Shown here: piece after piece, positions 36,443-45,036 of the stretch
Layout of the letters: every line of letters starts with the position of its first letter
How positions within the stretch are numbered: position 1 is the first letter of the stretch
NCBI GenBank assembly: GCA_002841945.1
Contig: PHBI01000001.1
Coordinates: 1 to 64,000, forward strand
DNA length: 64,000 bases
Direction: 5' to 3'
Source: Deltaproteobacteria bacterium HGW-Deltaproteobacteria-14
Lineage (GTDB): Bacteria; Myxococcota_A; UBA9042; PHBI01
Notes under the pieces: generated by a model
Told to the model about the DNA's origin: nothing
The model's database searches: none
What the model saw: the letters and a program-made list of their open reading frames with translations, nothing else
Program-made: the position numbers and the translations under genes

Positions 36443-36847
36443 ATGGACGGACTGATCGAGCTCATCGAGCTGGTGGCCGGGGGAATCGAGGACGCCGCGC
36501 AGAGCGACGTCGTCGTGGGCGAGCCCATCGTCGTCGGCAGCCTCACGCTGGTGCCGCTGTCGCGGCTCTCGCTCGGGCTGGGCGGCGGCGGGGGCGAGGG
36601 GGAGGGGGAGATCCCCGACGACCCGCGCCGCGCCAAAAAGCACAACTCCAAGACCGGCCGCGGCAAGGGCACGGGCGCCGGCGCCGGCTTCGGCGCGCGC
36701 GTCCGCCCGGTCGGCGTGGCCATCTTCAGCGACGACGGTGTGGAGGTGTTGCCGATCGCCGACAAGAAGGGGATCTTCGACAAGATCTTCGACAAGGTCC
36801 CGGAGGTCATCGACATGGTCAAGCAGGCCCAGGCGAAGGCGACCTGA
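36443..36847 (+). CDS. GerW/YtfJ-family protein, copy 2
   Basis: 134 aa. It has the GerW core VVGEPIVVGSLTLVPLSRLSLGLGGGGG, an inserted basic stretch (DDPRRAKKHNSKTGRGKGTGAGAGFGARV) and RPVGVAIFSDDGVEVLPI. It adds a charged amphipathic C-terminal helix (FDKIFDKVPEVIDMVKQA) that copy 1 lacks. AGGATG precedes the start region. It is the last gene of the sigma, anti-sigma, DUF2953, YtfJ, YtfJ run. Tandem duplication and divergence suggest a hetero-oligomer. Confidence 0.8.
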   Translation: MDGLIELIELVAGGIEDAAQSDVVVGEPIVVGSLTLVPLSRLSLGLGGGGGEGEGEIPDDPRRAKKHNSKTGRGKGTGAGAGFGARVRPVGVAIFSDDGVEVLPIADKKGIFDKIFDKVPEVIDMVKQAQAKAT

Positions 36848-36911
36848 CCGGCGCCTCGGGGACGCCGGCGTGAGGTTGCGGTCGTGGGGCACCATCGGGC
36901 ATCAATAGGCG

Positions 36912-37916
36912 ATGCACGGAATCCAGCGCGCGTGGGCAGGGTGGTTGGCGCTGACCCTGGTGGTGTCGGCCTGTGGCGCGAGCGGCGGCGGCGGCAGCGC
37001 GGACGCGGCCGACACCACGGCGGACACGCAGCCGCCGGCGGACGACACGGCGGACACCGTCAACCCGGTTGACACCGGCGGCCCGGTCGACACCACCGAG
37101 CCCGCCGACACCGTCGCGACCCGCGCCGAGTGGCCGCCGCCGAGCGCGATCGGCCCGGCCGCCCGGCCCGCTCCGGTGCTCGCCCCCGCGGGCTACGACG
37201 GCTACGCCGCCGTCCCGGCGATCTTGCTGCTCGGGGGCTACGACTACCTCTCCGAGGACCTCGACGACTGGATCAAGCTCTCGGGGCGCGTCGACAGCGA
37301 CGGCTTCATCCTGGTGCTCCCCGACGGCCTCATCGACGCGGGCGGCTCGCCGTACTGGAACGCGACCGACACCTGCTGCGACTACGACGAGAGCGGCGTC
37401 GACGACGTCGCCTGGCTCACCGGGCTCATCGACGAGCTCGAGGCGCGCTTTCGCGTCTCGGGCGTCGGCCTCGTCGGCCACTCCGCCGGCGGCTTCATGG
37501 CCTACCGCATGGCCTGCGAGGTCCCCTCCCGCCTCGGCGGCCTGGTCAGCATCGCCGGCTCGGGCTACCTCGACGAGGCCCTCTGCGCCGTCACCGACGT
37601 CCCGCTGTCGGTCCTGCAGGTCCACGGCGAGGACGACGACGTCATGCCCTTCTTCGGCGACGACGAGGCCCCGGGCGCCTACGAGATGCTCGACCGCTGG
37701 GGCGCCCGCGACGGCTGCGACCCCGACGGCTGGGTCGAGGAGTACGGGCCGACCCACTACGCCAACGACGGCGACACCGAGCTCGGCTACTTCGACGGCT
37801 GCCCCGCCGGCCTCGACGTCCGCCTCTGGTACCTCGAGGGCAGCGACCACTACCCGGACTTCAGGCCGGCCTTCACCGTCGACCTGCTCGCCTGGCTGCT
37901 CCCCCACCTGCGCTGA
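36912..37916 (+). CDS. Secreted PHB-depolymerase/feruloyl-esterase-like lipoprotein
   Basis: 334 aa. Lipobox VVSAC at residue 21 is followed by an Asp/Thr-rich linker (about 30-70, ADTTADTQPPADDTADTV) and an alpha/beta-hydrolase of the LpqC/PHB-depolymerase type. The nucleophile is S191 in VGHSAGG, the acid is probably D241-243 in VHGEDDD, and the base is H313 in GSDHYPD. The family motif YWNATDTCCDYDESGVDDV is present. It probably hydrolyses an ester at the cell surface. It is convergent with the amidohydrolase-barrel gene only 16 nt away. Substrate unknown. Confidence 0.85.
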   Translation: MHGIQRAWAGWLALTLVVSACGASGGGGSADAADTTADTQPPADDTADTVNPVDTGGPVDTTEPADTVATRAEWPPPSAIGPAARPAPVLAPAGYDGYAAVPAILLLGGYDYLSEDLDDWIKLSGRVDSDGFILVLPDGLIDAGGSPYWNATDTCCDYDESGVDDVAWLTGLIDELEARFRVSGVGLVGHSAGGFMAYRMACEVPSRLGGLVSIAGSGYLDEALCAVTDVPLSVLQVHGEDDDVMPFFGDDEAPGAYEMLDRWGARDGCDPDGWVEEYGPTHYANDGDTELGYFDGCPAGLDVRLWYLEGSDHYPDFRPAFTVDLLAWLLPHLR

Positions 37917-37932
37917 CCCCCGCCGCAGCGGG

Positions 37933-40719
37933 TCAGAAGGCCTCGTTGAACTTGAAGAAGAGCCCCCACTGATCGGGCGCGAAGGCGACGTCGAAGCGCA
38001 GCCGCACGAGCCGATCCGGAGGCAGCCCGACGCGGAGCCCGGCGCCGCCGCTGACCGCCACGGCCGGCCCGCCCGACGCCCCGCTCGCCCAGACGCGCCC
38101 GACCTCGCCGAAGGCCGCCGCCGACAGCGCCCACACCAGCGGCGCCCGCACCTCGACCGTCCCCGCGACGTAGTGATCGCCGCGAAAGCGGTTCGAGACG
38201 TAGCCGCGCAGCAGCTCGCCCCCACCGAGCGCGAAGTCGGTCGCGTAGGCGCGCCGCCCCACGCTGAAGGCGGCCTCGGCGCGCAGCGCGAGGACGACGT
38301 CGGGGGCCCACAGCGGGACGAACTGCGAGAGGGTCACGCCGGTCCGCTGGCGGTAGGCCGCGTCGCCGGCCTCGACGCCCCAGGCCTCGGTCCAGAGCAT
38401 CCGGCGACCGCCGAAGCGCGTCGCGAAGGCGTTGTCGCGGTCGTCGTGGACGAGCTCGAGCCGCAGCCCCGCGGACACCCCGTTCACCGCCCCGGCGGTC
38501 CCGGGCGCCTGCGCCGCGATGGCGCCCGCCGCGTCGTCGTCCCGCGCGCCGACGAGCGCGTGTACACCGACGTCGAGGTGCGGCGCGACGCCGATCCCGA
38601 CCCCGAGGCTCGCGTCGAGGGCCAGCGGCTTGGTGGTGACGAAGTCGTCGGCGTCGGTGCCCATGCCGCGCCCGAAGTAGCGGTCCTCGAGGCTGTCGGC
38701 TCGCAGCCACAGGCGCGGCGACACCTCGCCGAACGCGCGCATCGCGATGAGCTCGAACTCGGCCCGCGCCCGGAGCTGCTCCGGCGATCCGTAGAGCTGG
38801 AGCGAGCCGCGGATCCCGCGCGGCTCGTACGGATAGAAGAACCAGGCGCCGCCCACCACCAAGCCGGTCACCGGGTCGTAGCCGATGATCGGCGTCAGGG
38901 CGTCGCCTCGCGGGGTGCTCGCGTAGCCCTCGAGCCCCGGCGGTGGCGCCCCCGGGTCGGCCGGGCGCACGCGCTCGCCGCCGATCCACACCTCGTCGGG
39001 GTCGAGGCGGTAGAGCGCGACCGGATCCACCTCGAACGGCGAGCGCGGCAGCACCACGAAGTCCGCCATCGTCCCCGGCGCGATGCGCCCGACGTCGGCG
39101 CGGCCGAGCGCCGCGGCTCCCCAGGCGGTGACCCCGAGGAGCGCCTGTCCCATCGTGACCGTCCGCGTCTCCGCCCCGGGGATCGGCCGCCCGTCCGGCC
39201 CCGCGCCGCTCACCGCCACCGCGACGCTCGCCAGGGGCGCCAGCCCGAGCCGGGTGAGCCCGTCGGGGACGTCGGGGTAGCTGACCTCCGCGCCGTACGG
39301 CCAGTCCGAGGTGATCGCCGGCTCGAGCCCGACCCGGAACAGCTCCCGCAGCGCCAGGACCTTCTCGCCCTGCTTGGCGGCCGTCGTCGCGAGGATGTGC
39401 GGGAGGTCGTGGAGCTGTCCGGGCAGGACCGTCACCTTCAGCCCGGCGTTCAGGAGCCGCTCGGGCAGCCCGCCGCCGCCGCAGCGCCCGCAGTGGTCGA
39501 GCACGTCCGGCAGCGCCCCCGAGCGGCGCGCGACGATCGGGGCGCGCGCCGCGGCCAGCCGCTCCGCACCGGCGCGCGACTGGGTGTGAAAGGCGCTGCC
39601 GAAGGGGCCGGCGAAGAGCATCATGTCGCGGAGCTCGGCCACCGTGTAGCGCGGGATCTCCTCGCTCGGCGCGAGCTCCCCCTGCGCGCCGGCGTTCGAG
39701 AGCGCCCCGTCCACGAAGTACTTGTCGCCGAAGTAGCGCACCTGCGGGTTCTGCTTGCCGAAGAGGCCGCTGCCCTGCGCGCGCATCGTGAACCGCGTGG
39801 CCGGCTCGAGACCGTAGGAGCGGCAGCTGACGCGGAGCTTCAGCGCGCCGCCGGCCGCCATTCGCACGTACTGGGCCATGTGGCTCGGGTAGAAGGTGTT
39901 GTCGGCGACGGTCGTGAGCCCGTAGCGGAGCGCGACGTCCTGCGCGGCGAGCAGGGTGCGGGCGATGGTCTCCGGCGCGAGCGCGCTCCCGACGGCGCGC
40001 ATCGCGTTCCAGGCGGCCTCGTCCACGAGGAGTCCCGTCAGCTCCCCGTCGGCGCCACGCCCAAGGGTCCCGAAGGGCGGATCGACGCTGTCGCGATCGA
40101 GGTCGAGCCGCGCGAGCGCCACCGGGCTCGCGTAGGCGTGGTGGCCGCCCTTGAGCAGGACGAGCAGCGGGCGCGCCCCGGCGAGCGCGGCGTAGCGCGC
40201 CATCCGCGCGTGGGTCGGCGGGTCCCCGTCGAGGACGTCGAGCCCGAGGTTGCGCACCACCACCCAACCGTCGGGGCCGCCGAGCGGCGCCGCCGCGGCT
40301 TGCTCTACGGCGGCGGCGAGCGCGTCCTCGCCGCGCGCGTCCGACACGTCGATCTGCAGGAGCGAGAGCCCGCCGTCGACGAAGTGTACGTGGGCGTCGA
40401 CGAACCCCGGCGCGACGAAGCGCCCGCCGAGGTCCACGGCCCGCGCGGCGCGCCAGCGCTCGGGGAGGTCGCCGGCGCCGACGTCCGCGATCCTGCCGTC
40501 GCGCACGACGAACCAGCTGGCGTCGGGGTGATCGGTCGCCCCGGTGAACACCGTCGCGTGCTCGAACACGACCGGCGCGGCGCGCGCCCTCCCCCCGCCC
40601 GGGCCGAGGGAGAGGTGGAGCACCACGGACGCGACGAAGAGGAGCACGAGGCGCGGGGCTCTGCCGCGCCTCGTGTGACCTCCGGCTGGGGACGTCAGAC
40701 ACGCGCAGGGGGCGATCAT
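37933..40719 (-). CDS. Amidohydrolase fused to Omp85-type outer-membrane beta-barrel
   Basis: About 928 aa, in two parts. After a signal peptide (RLVLLFVASVVLHLSLG, cleavage after ARA) comes an amidohydrolase_3/YtcJ-type domain (about residues 50-590): HVH at 110-112 (GFVDAHVHF), LLKGGHHAYASPVAL, KYFVDGALSNAG, TSDWPYG. From about 598 to the end it has a D15/Omp85-like barrel: alternating strands, the L6-loop motif LLRGYVSNRFRGDHYV, and a terminal phenylalanine (KFNEAF) typical of outer-membrane barrels recognised by BAM. No POTRA domain is visible. The architecture recalls type Vd autotransporters (patatin-POTRA-barrel) with another enzyme. The ATG at 40719 gives a long n-region; an internal GTG start is possible. 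Substrate unknown. Confidence 0.85.
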   Translation of the reverse strand: MIAPCACLTSPAGGHTRRGRAPRLVLLFVASVVLHLSLGPGGGRARAAPVVFEHATVFTGATDHPDASWFVVRDGRIADVGAGDLPERWRAARAVDLGGRFVAPGFVDAHVHFVDGGLSLLQIDVSDARGEDALAAAVEQAAAAPLGGPDGWVVVRNLGLDVLDGDPPTHARMARYAALAGARPLLVLLKGGHHAYASPVALARLDLDRDSVDPPFGTLGRGADGELTGLLVDEAAWNAMRAVGSALAPETIARTLLAAQDVALRYGLTTVADNTFYPSHMAQYVRMAAGGALKLRVSCRSYGLEPATRFTMRAQGSGLFGKQNPQVRYFGDKYFVDGALSNAGAQGELAPSEEIPRYTVAELRDMMLFAGPFGSAFHTQSRAGAERLAAARAPIVARRSGALPDVLDHCGRCGGGGLPERLLNAGLKVTVLPGQLHDLPHILATTAAKQGEKVLALRELFRVGLEPAITSDWPYGAEVSYPDVPDGLTRLGLAPLASVAVAVSGAGPDGRPIPGAETRTVTMGQALLGVTAWGAAALGRADVGRIAPGTMADFVVLPRSPFEVDPVALYRLDPDEVWIGGERVRPADPGAPPPGLEGYASTPRGDALTPIIGYDPVTGLVVGGAWFFYPYEPRGIRGSLQLYGSPEQLRARAEFELIAMRAFGEVSPRLWLRADSLEDRYFGRGMGTDADDFVTTKPLALDASLGVGIGVAPHLDVGVHALVGARDDDAAGAIAAQAPGTAGAVNGVSAGLRLELVHDDRDNAFATRFGGRRMLWTEAWGVEAGDAAYRQRTGVTLSQFVPLWAPDVVLALRAEAAFSVGRRAYATDFALGGGELLRGYVSNRFRGDHYVAGTVEVRAPLVWALSAAAFGEVGRVWASGASGGPAVAVSGGAGLRVGLPPDRLVRLRFDVAFAPDQWGLFFKFNEAF

Positions 40720-40808
40720 CGCGAGACGGTGAGCGCGCGTGCGCGACCTGTCAATAGTCTCCGGAGCCCCTCCCCGGGGCGCGCCCGGGCGGTCGCTCCC
40801 GCGCCGGG

Positions 40809-42218
40809 TCAGCGGGTCGAGGCCGCGCGCCGGGCGGACCAGGCCCGCCACTGCTCGAGGGCCTCGCGGTTGGCCGCCGTCGTCGGGGCGTCCCAGGGAT
40901 CGAAGCCGAAGTCCTCCCCCGTCACCTCGCGGAGCGCGCCGAGGGCCTCGTCCCGCATCAGCGGCGACGTCCCTCGCGTCATGAGGGCGATGAGGTGGGG
41001 CGCTCCGCGCAGGGTGTCGAGCTGCAGCAGCCGCCGTCCCACCACGAGGGTCAACTCCTCGTCGCCGGGGTCGACGTGCTCGAGCAGCTCCTCGACCAGC
41101 ACGGCGTCCTCGAGGGCCGCCGCGCGCGCGGTCTTCGACTCGATGTCGAGGGGCGCGAGCTCGGCGATGAGGCGGTCGATCGGGCAGTCCCCCTCACAGG
41201 CGGCCGCCCCCTCGCCCGACGGGCCGGCGTCCGCGTGGTGGTGATGGTGGTGGGTGAGCGAGGGCCCGTCGGCGCCCGCCCACTCGGGATCGGCCCCGAG
41301 GACGCCGCCGAGCTCGTACATGCCGAGGCCCACGAACCCCACGACCGCCACGCCGACGAGCAGCTGGGCGACCGAGCGACGCCAGCGCGGCCCCGACCGG
41401 AAGATCCATACGCCGATCGCCGTCGCGAGCAGCACCCCCCCGTAGAGGCTGACGACCGTGGGGCCGGTCGCGCTGTCCGCCGCGTAGCTGAGGGTCAGGC
41501 CGCCGACGCTGACGAGGGTGCCGACGACCCAGCCGATGGCGAGCTGCACGCCCACCCGGCGGGTGACGAGCAGCGCCATGATCGCCGGCGCGACGAGGAA
41601 GACGAAGACCAGCAGCACGCCGGCCGTGCGCACCGAGTGCGTGATGACGAGGCCGAAGGAGACGTAGAACAAGAAGTCCCACAGCCGCACGTTGACGCCG
41701 GCTGCGCGGGCGGCCTCCGGGTCGCGGGAGATGGCGCTGAACTTGCGGCGGAAGACGAAGTGGAAGGCGCCGACGAGGCCGTAGACGGCCGCCGCGGCGG
41801 CGACCTCGTCGCTCTTCACCCACAGCAGCGACCCGGTCAGGATCTTCTGGATGTGCTCGGCGCCGTGGGGAGCCTGGGCCACGATCAGGATCCCCAGGGC
41901 GGCGGCGATGGCGTAGACGAGGCCGATGATCGCTTCCTGGGGGATCTTGTTGTCACGGAAGCGGGTCAGCGAGAACACCGCCGCGCCGATGACGGTCGCG
42001 ATGAGCGAGAAGACGTACGCCCCCTTGGACAGCGGATCGATGCTGAACAGGAAGGCGATGGTGGTCCCGAGCGCCGCGATCTGCGCCAGGGCCAGGTCGA
42101 CGAAGATGACCTGGCGCTGGAGCACGTGGAGGCCCAGATAGGAGTGGATGCCGACGAGCACCAGGCACTCGGCGAAGGGCAGGAGCATCAGCTCCAGCGG
42201 TCCGATGGCGTCACCCAT
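40809..42218 (-). CDS. Metal ABC transporter permease (ZnuB-type) with His6 stretch and HEAT-like tail
   Basis: 469 aa, against about 270 for the family. Residues 1-275 form an ABC-3 permease with eight predicted helices (YLGLHVLQRQVIFVDLALAQIA is the family N-terminal signature). An extra helix (about 285-305) leads to THHHHHHADA (His at 323-328), a CEGDC motif, then a helical HEAT-like domain (about 350-469, ending DFGFDPWDAPTTAANREAL). If the permease core ends inside, the extra helix puts the His stretch and tail outside the inner membrane. It starts 3 nt after the znuA stop. No ATPase (ZnuC) gene is in the operon, so one must be encoded elsewhere. Confidence 0.9.
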   Translation of the reverse strand: MGDAIGPLELMLLPFAECLVLVGIHSYLGLHVLQRQVIFVDLALAQIAALGTTIAFLFSIDPLSKGAYVFSLIATVIGAAVFSLTRFRDNKIPQEAIIGLVYAIAAALGILIVAQAPHGAEHIQKILTGSLLWVKSDEVAAAAAVYGLVGAFHFVFRRKFSAISRDPEAARAAGVNVRLWDFLFYVSFGLVITHSVRTAGVLLVFVFLVAPAIMALLVTRRVGVQLAIGWVVGTLVSVGGLTLSYAADSATGPTVVSLYGGVLLATAIGVWIFRSGPRWRRSVAQLLVGVAVVGFVGLGMYELGGVLGADPEWAGADGPSLTHHHHHHADAGPSGEGAAACEGDCPIDRLIAELAPLDIESKTARAAALEDAVLVEELLEHVDPGDEELTLVVGRRLLQLDTLRGAPHLIALMTRGTSPLMRDEALGALREVTGEDFGFDPWDAPTTAANREALEQWRAWSARRAASTR

Positions 42219-42221
42219 GGC

Positions 42222-43259
42222 TCACCTCCCGTAGGCCGCCAACAGGCGGTCGAGCCAGTGGTCGACGAGGGCGAAGTAGTCGGCGGCGCCGGCCGCGCCA
42301 CCCACGTACAGCGGGACGATGACCGCCTCGGCGTCGACGGCCTTGCAGATGCGGCGCACCTTGCTCTCGTCGAAGTAGTTCGCCGCGAGCACCACCCGCA
42401 CGTCGAGCGTCCTCATCAGGTTGATGATCTTCTCGACGTGCTTGGGCGTCGGCGGGATGGCGGGCTTGGGCTCGACCTCGCCCACCACCTCGAGGCCGAA
42501 GAGCCGCGCGAAGTAGATCCAGTTCTTGTGGTAGGTGACGAGCTTCCGGCCGTGCAGGGGGAGGGCCTTCTTCATCCAGCCGCCGAGCAGCTCGAGCATC
42601 GGCCTGCCCTTGATCTGCTTGTTCTCGAGGAAGCTCACGAGGCGCCCGCGTTCGGCGAGGCGGATGAGGGTCGGCGCGCCGATGACGTCGAGCAGCGGCT
42701 CACCGAAGAGGGACACGTCCATCTTGTGGCGGAACGCGGCCAGGCGCTGCTCGTAGAAGGCTCGGTGCTGCGGGTCGACCTTGACCAGGCCGATGGTGAT
42801 GTTCTCGGCGACCTTGCGGACGTTGAGGGGGCTCGTGAGGATGTGGGGGTTGCCGTAGATGTGGACCCCGCCAGCGCTGCGGTCCGCGACCGCCGGGATC
42901 TCCAGCTTGGTGACCCCTTCGGCGACCGCCACGTAGCCGACCTGCCCCTCGCTGATCTTGGCGTTGCCGGCCTTGTCGATGAGCGCCGGCAGCCACAGCT
43001 CGAGGTCCATGCCGGTGGTGAGCAGCAGATCCGCCTCCGCGAGCTTGGGCGCGAAGCTCGGCTTGGGGCGAACGAAGTGTACGTCCTGGTCCGGTGAGGC
43101 GATGGTGAAGACGGTGACGTGCTCTCCGCCGATCTCCTCGGCCAGGCTCGCGTAGGTCGAGGTGGTCGCGACGACCTTGATCTGGGCCGACGCGGTGGAG
43201 GTGAAGGCGCCGAGGCTCGCGATGGCGGCGAGGGCGGCGAGGGTGTTTCGATGAGACAT
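42222..43259 (-). CDS. znuA: Zinc/metal ABC transporter substrate-binding protein
   Basis: 345 aa with a cleavable signal peptide (about 1-25, GAFTSTASA). Cluster A-I metal-binding protein of the TroA/ZnuA family. Metal-site histidines are likely in DQDVHFVRPKPSF, GNPHILTSPLNV and the LVTYHKNWIYFA motif, plus an acidic ligand near ANYFDE. It lacks the long His-rich loop of E. coli ZnuA, but a His6 stretch is carried by the permease encoded next. It is preceded by an outer-membrane porin gene 22 nt upstream and followed by the permease gene 3 nt downstream. Zinc is the likely substrate, manganese less so. Confidence 0.88.
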   Translation of the reverse strand: MSHRNTLAALAAIASLGAFTSTASAQIKVVATTSTYASLAEEIGGEHVTVFTIASPDQDVHFVRPKPSFAPKLAEADLLLTTGMDLELWLPALIDKAGNAKISEGQVGYVAVAEGVTKLEIPAVADRSAGGVHIYGNPHILTSPLNVRKVAENITIGLVKVDPQHRAFYEQRLAAFRHKMDVSLFGEPLLDVIGAPTLIRLAERGRLVSFLENKQIKGRPMLELLGGWMKKALPLHGRKLVTYHKNWIYFARLFGLEVVGEVEPKPAIPPTPKHVEKIINLMRTLDVRVVLAANYFDESKVRRICKAVDAEAVIVPLYVGGAAGAADYFALVDHWLDRLLAAYGR

Positions 43260-43281
43260 GGTGTTCTCCCTTGGTGCCGAC

Positions 43282-44586
43282 TCAGTAGCGCTCGTGCTTG
43301 TGGGGGCCGACGGCCGCGACGAGCTGGAGGATCACGCGGTGATCGATGTCTCCGCCGTCTGCGAACCGCGCTTGGTACTCGAGGTGCAGGCGCACCCACG
43401 GGCTCTGCCACCAGGTGATGTAGGGCGTCGCGCCAAAGTCCCATTGGCCGCTGTTGTCGACGGCCAGCGGCTGCGTGGCGTCGCCGCGCAGGCCGACGAG
43501 CCAGCTCCGGTCGAGCTTGTATTCGACGTAGCTGTAGGCGCCCATCCAGGTGAGCTGGGTGTCGTCCTCGAGCTCCTTGACCAGATAGAGGAGCTCGCTG
43601 CGCCAGGTGAAGTGGTGGTACTTCGAGCGCTCGAGCGGCTCCCAGTTCACCGTCAGGTCGAGGCCGCCGATGTAGGTCCCGCGGAGCGCCTCGTCGATGA
43701 CCTCACCCGAGCCGCCCACCAGGCCGCGCTGGTTGTTGGCGCCGAGCATGCCCGTGAGCCCCAGCTCGAGGTAGGTGTCATCGGACAGGTCCCAGTAGTT
43801 CTGGAGGCGGAGCAGCCCGCTGGGCACGCTGAAGAACGCGCCGGAGAAGGCCGCCTCGTTGCTCCCGTTGGTCACCTCCAGCGTGAGCTCGAGGCCGTCG
43901 CTCCACACCGGCGGCAGCGTCGCGTGCAGGGACACGCCCGTCTGGGTGAGCCCGCCGCCGCCAAAGGGGACGGTGATCATCGGTGGGTGGTCGAACTGGT
44001 CGAGGCCGTGCTTGTGCCAGCGGTTGACCACGCCGAGCTGCTGGCGGAAGCGGCCGGCGGTCAGCGACACCCCGGGGAACACCGACGTCCAGGTGACGTA
44101 GGCCTCGCCGATGGCCGCGCCGGTCGGTGAGAAGGCGGCGGTGATCTTGGTGAAGGAGAATGGGTCGAGGTTGGCCTGCAGGTGCAGCCCCATCACCCGC
44201 AGGAACCCGCCGGAGCGCTCCCCGCCGATGTAGTCCTTGCCGGTCTCGGAGTGGATGTAGCGGGCGAAGAAGTCGCTGACGGCGCTGATCTCGGGGTTGA
44301 GGGCCTGCAGCGCGCGCTGCCCGCCCGAGTAGGCCTTGAGCTCGACCTCGGAGGACTCCTCGGGCGCGTCCTCCTGGGCCGCTTGCAGGCGCAGGATCGT
44401 GAGCTCGAGGGCCTCGATGCGGGCGGCGTTGGCCGCCGCCGCGGCCCCGGCGGAGGGCTCGACGCCCTCGGCGTCGGGCGCGTCCTCGGGCGGGTCGGCG
44501 GCGCTGGCGGGTGAAGTGGAGATGAGGAGCGCGGCGCCCAGGGCGCCGAGCACGAAGGCGCCGTGGCGCCAGTCTCGATGGAGCAT
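43282..44586 (-). CDS. Outer-membrane porin in the metal-uptake operon
   Basis: 434 aa with a signal peptide (LGALGAALLISTSPASA), a short coiled-coil (ANAARIEALELTILRLQAAQ) and a beta-rich barrel with many alternating aromatic strands (FSFTKITAAFSPTGAAIGEAYVTW, NYWDLSDDTYLELGLTG). It ends in a short GPHKHERY tail with a C-terminal aromatic. This fits OprO/OprP-type phosphate porins or zinc-linked porins. Location before znuA suggests it admits zinc or a zinc chelate into the periplasm. Family assignment is by eye. Confidence 0.75.
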   Translation of the reverse strand: MLHRDWRHGAFVLGALGAALLISTSPASAADPPEDAPDAEGVEPSAGAAAAANAARIEALELTILRLQAAQEDAPEESSEVELKAYSGGQRALQALNPEISAVSDFFARYIHSETGKDYIGGERSGGFLRVMGLHLQANLDPFSFTKITAAFSPTGAAIGEAYVTWTSVFPGVSLTAGRFRQQLGVVNRWHKHGLDQFDHPPMITVPFGGGGLTQTGVSLHATLPPVWSDGLELTLEVTNGSNEAAFSGAFFSVPSGLLRLQNYWDLSDDTYLELGLTGMLGANNQRGLVGGSGEVIDEALRGTYIGGLDLTVNWEPLERSKYHHFTWRSELLYLVKELEDDTQLTWMGAYSYVEYKLDRSWLVGLRGDATQPLAVDNSGQWDFGATPYITWWQSPWVRLHLEYQARFADGGDIDHRVILQLVAAVGPHKHERY

Positions 44587-44646
44587 GGAGCGAACCTCTC
44601 GCGGCTGCGGTGTGTCTCTGAACGGTCTCGAGGGATGGAGGAGCGC

Positions 44647-45036
44647 TCAGGCCGGCGGCGAGTGGGAGGGGGCGAGGGCGATGAGGGCGATCGGCGGGTG
44701 GGGGACGCTAGCGCGCGCGGTGACGGGCGGCGCCGGGTAGGCGGCGGGGGCGAGCTGGAGCGGCGCGGGCGTCGGCCCGGAGGCGTCGCTCAAGAGGCCG
44801 AGGGGGCACCGCTCGTCAGCGCCGTGGGGGCGCTCTGGCGCGGCCGGCTCGGAGCCCTCGTCGCAGCCCCCGGGCCGCCTCGCGGCGTGGGGGTGGTCCT
44901 CGGGGCTCGCGTGGACGAGCGCGCCGTCGATGGGGCAGAGCATGTGCGGCACGACGAGGAGGTGCAGCTGAGGCACCACGGTCAGCGCGAAGATCGCGAG
45001 CACCGCGGGCATCGATCTGGACCGTCTCTGCGTCAT
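44647..45036 (-). CDS. Small His/Cys envelope protein at the head of the metal-uptake operon
   Basis: 129 aa. The N-terminal hydrophobic helix (AVLAIFALTVVPQLHLLVV) runs into PHMLCPIDGALVHASPEDHPHAARR, with a cluster of His and Cys that could bind a metal, then a second Cys pair (GGCDEG, RCPLGLL) and a Pro/Ala-rich tail. The PHxxCPxxG motif is seen in small proteins near metal transporters in related bacteria. The ATG at 45036 is favoured because the longer upstream frame crosses the AT-rich operator region. It is the first gene of the porin-znuA-permease unit. Confidence 0.65.
   Translation of the reverse strand: MTQRRSRSMPAVLAIFALTVVPQLHLLVVPHMLCPIDGALVHASPEDHPHAARRPGGCDEGSEPAAPERPHGADERCPLGLLSDASGPTPAPLQLAPAAYPAPPVTARASVPHPPIALIALAPSHSPPA

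Noticed and set aside
36973..41244. A 1423-codon plus-strand open frame across the esterase and amidohydrolase genes
   Set aside because: It runs out of frame with the esterase and antisense to the amidohydrolase. It is low-complexity Ser/Thr/Arg-rich sequence with no start or domain.
44101..45000. A possible znuC ATPase in other frames of the metal-uptake region
   Set aside because: No Walker A, Walker B or ABC signature is readable in any frame of the operon.
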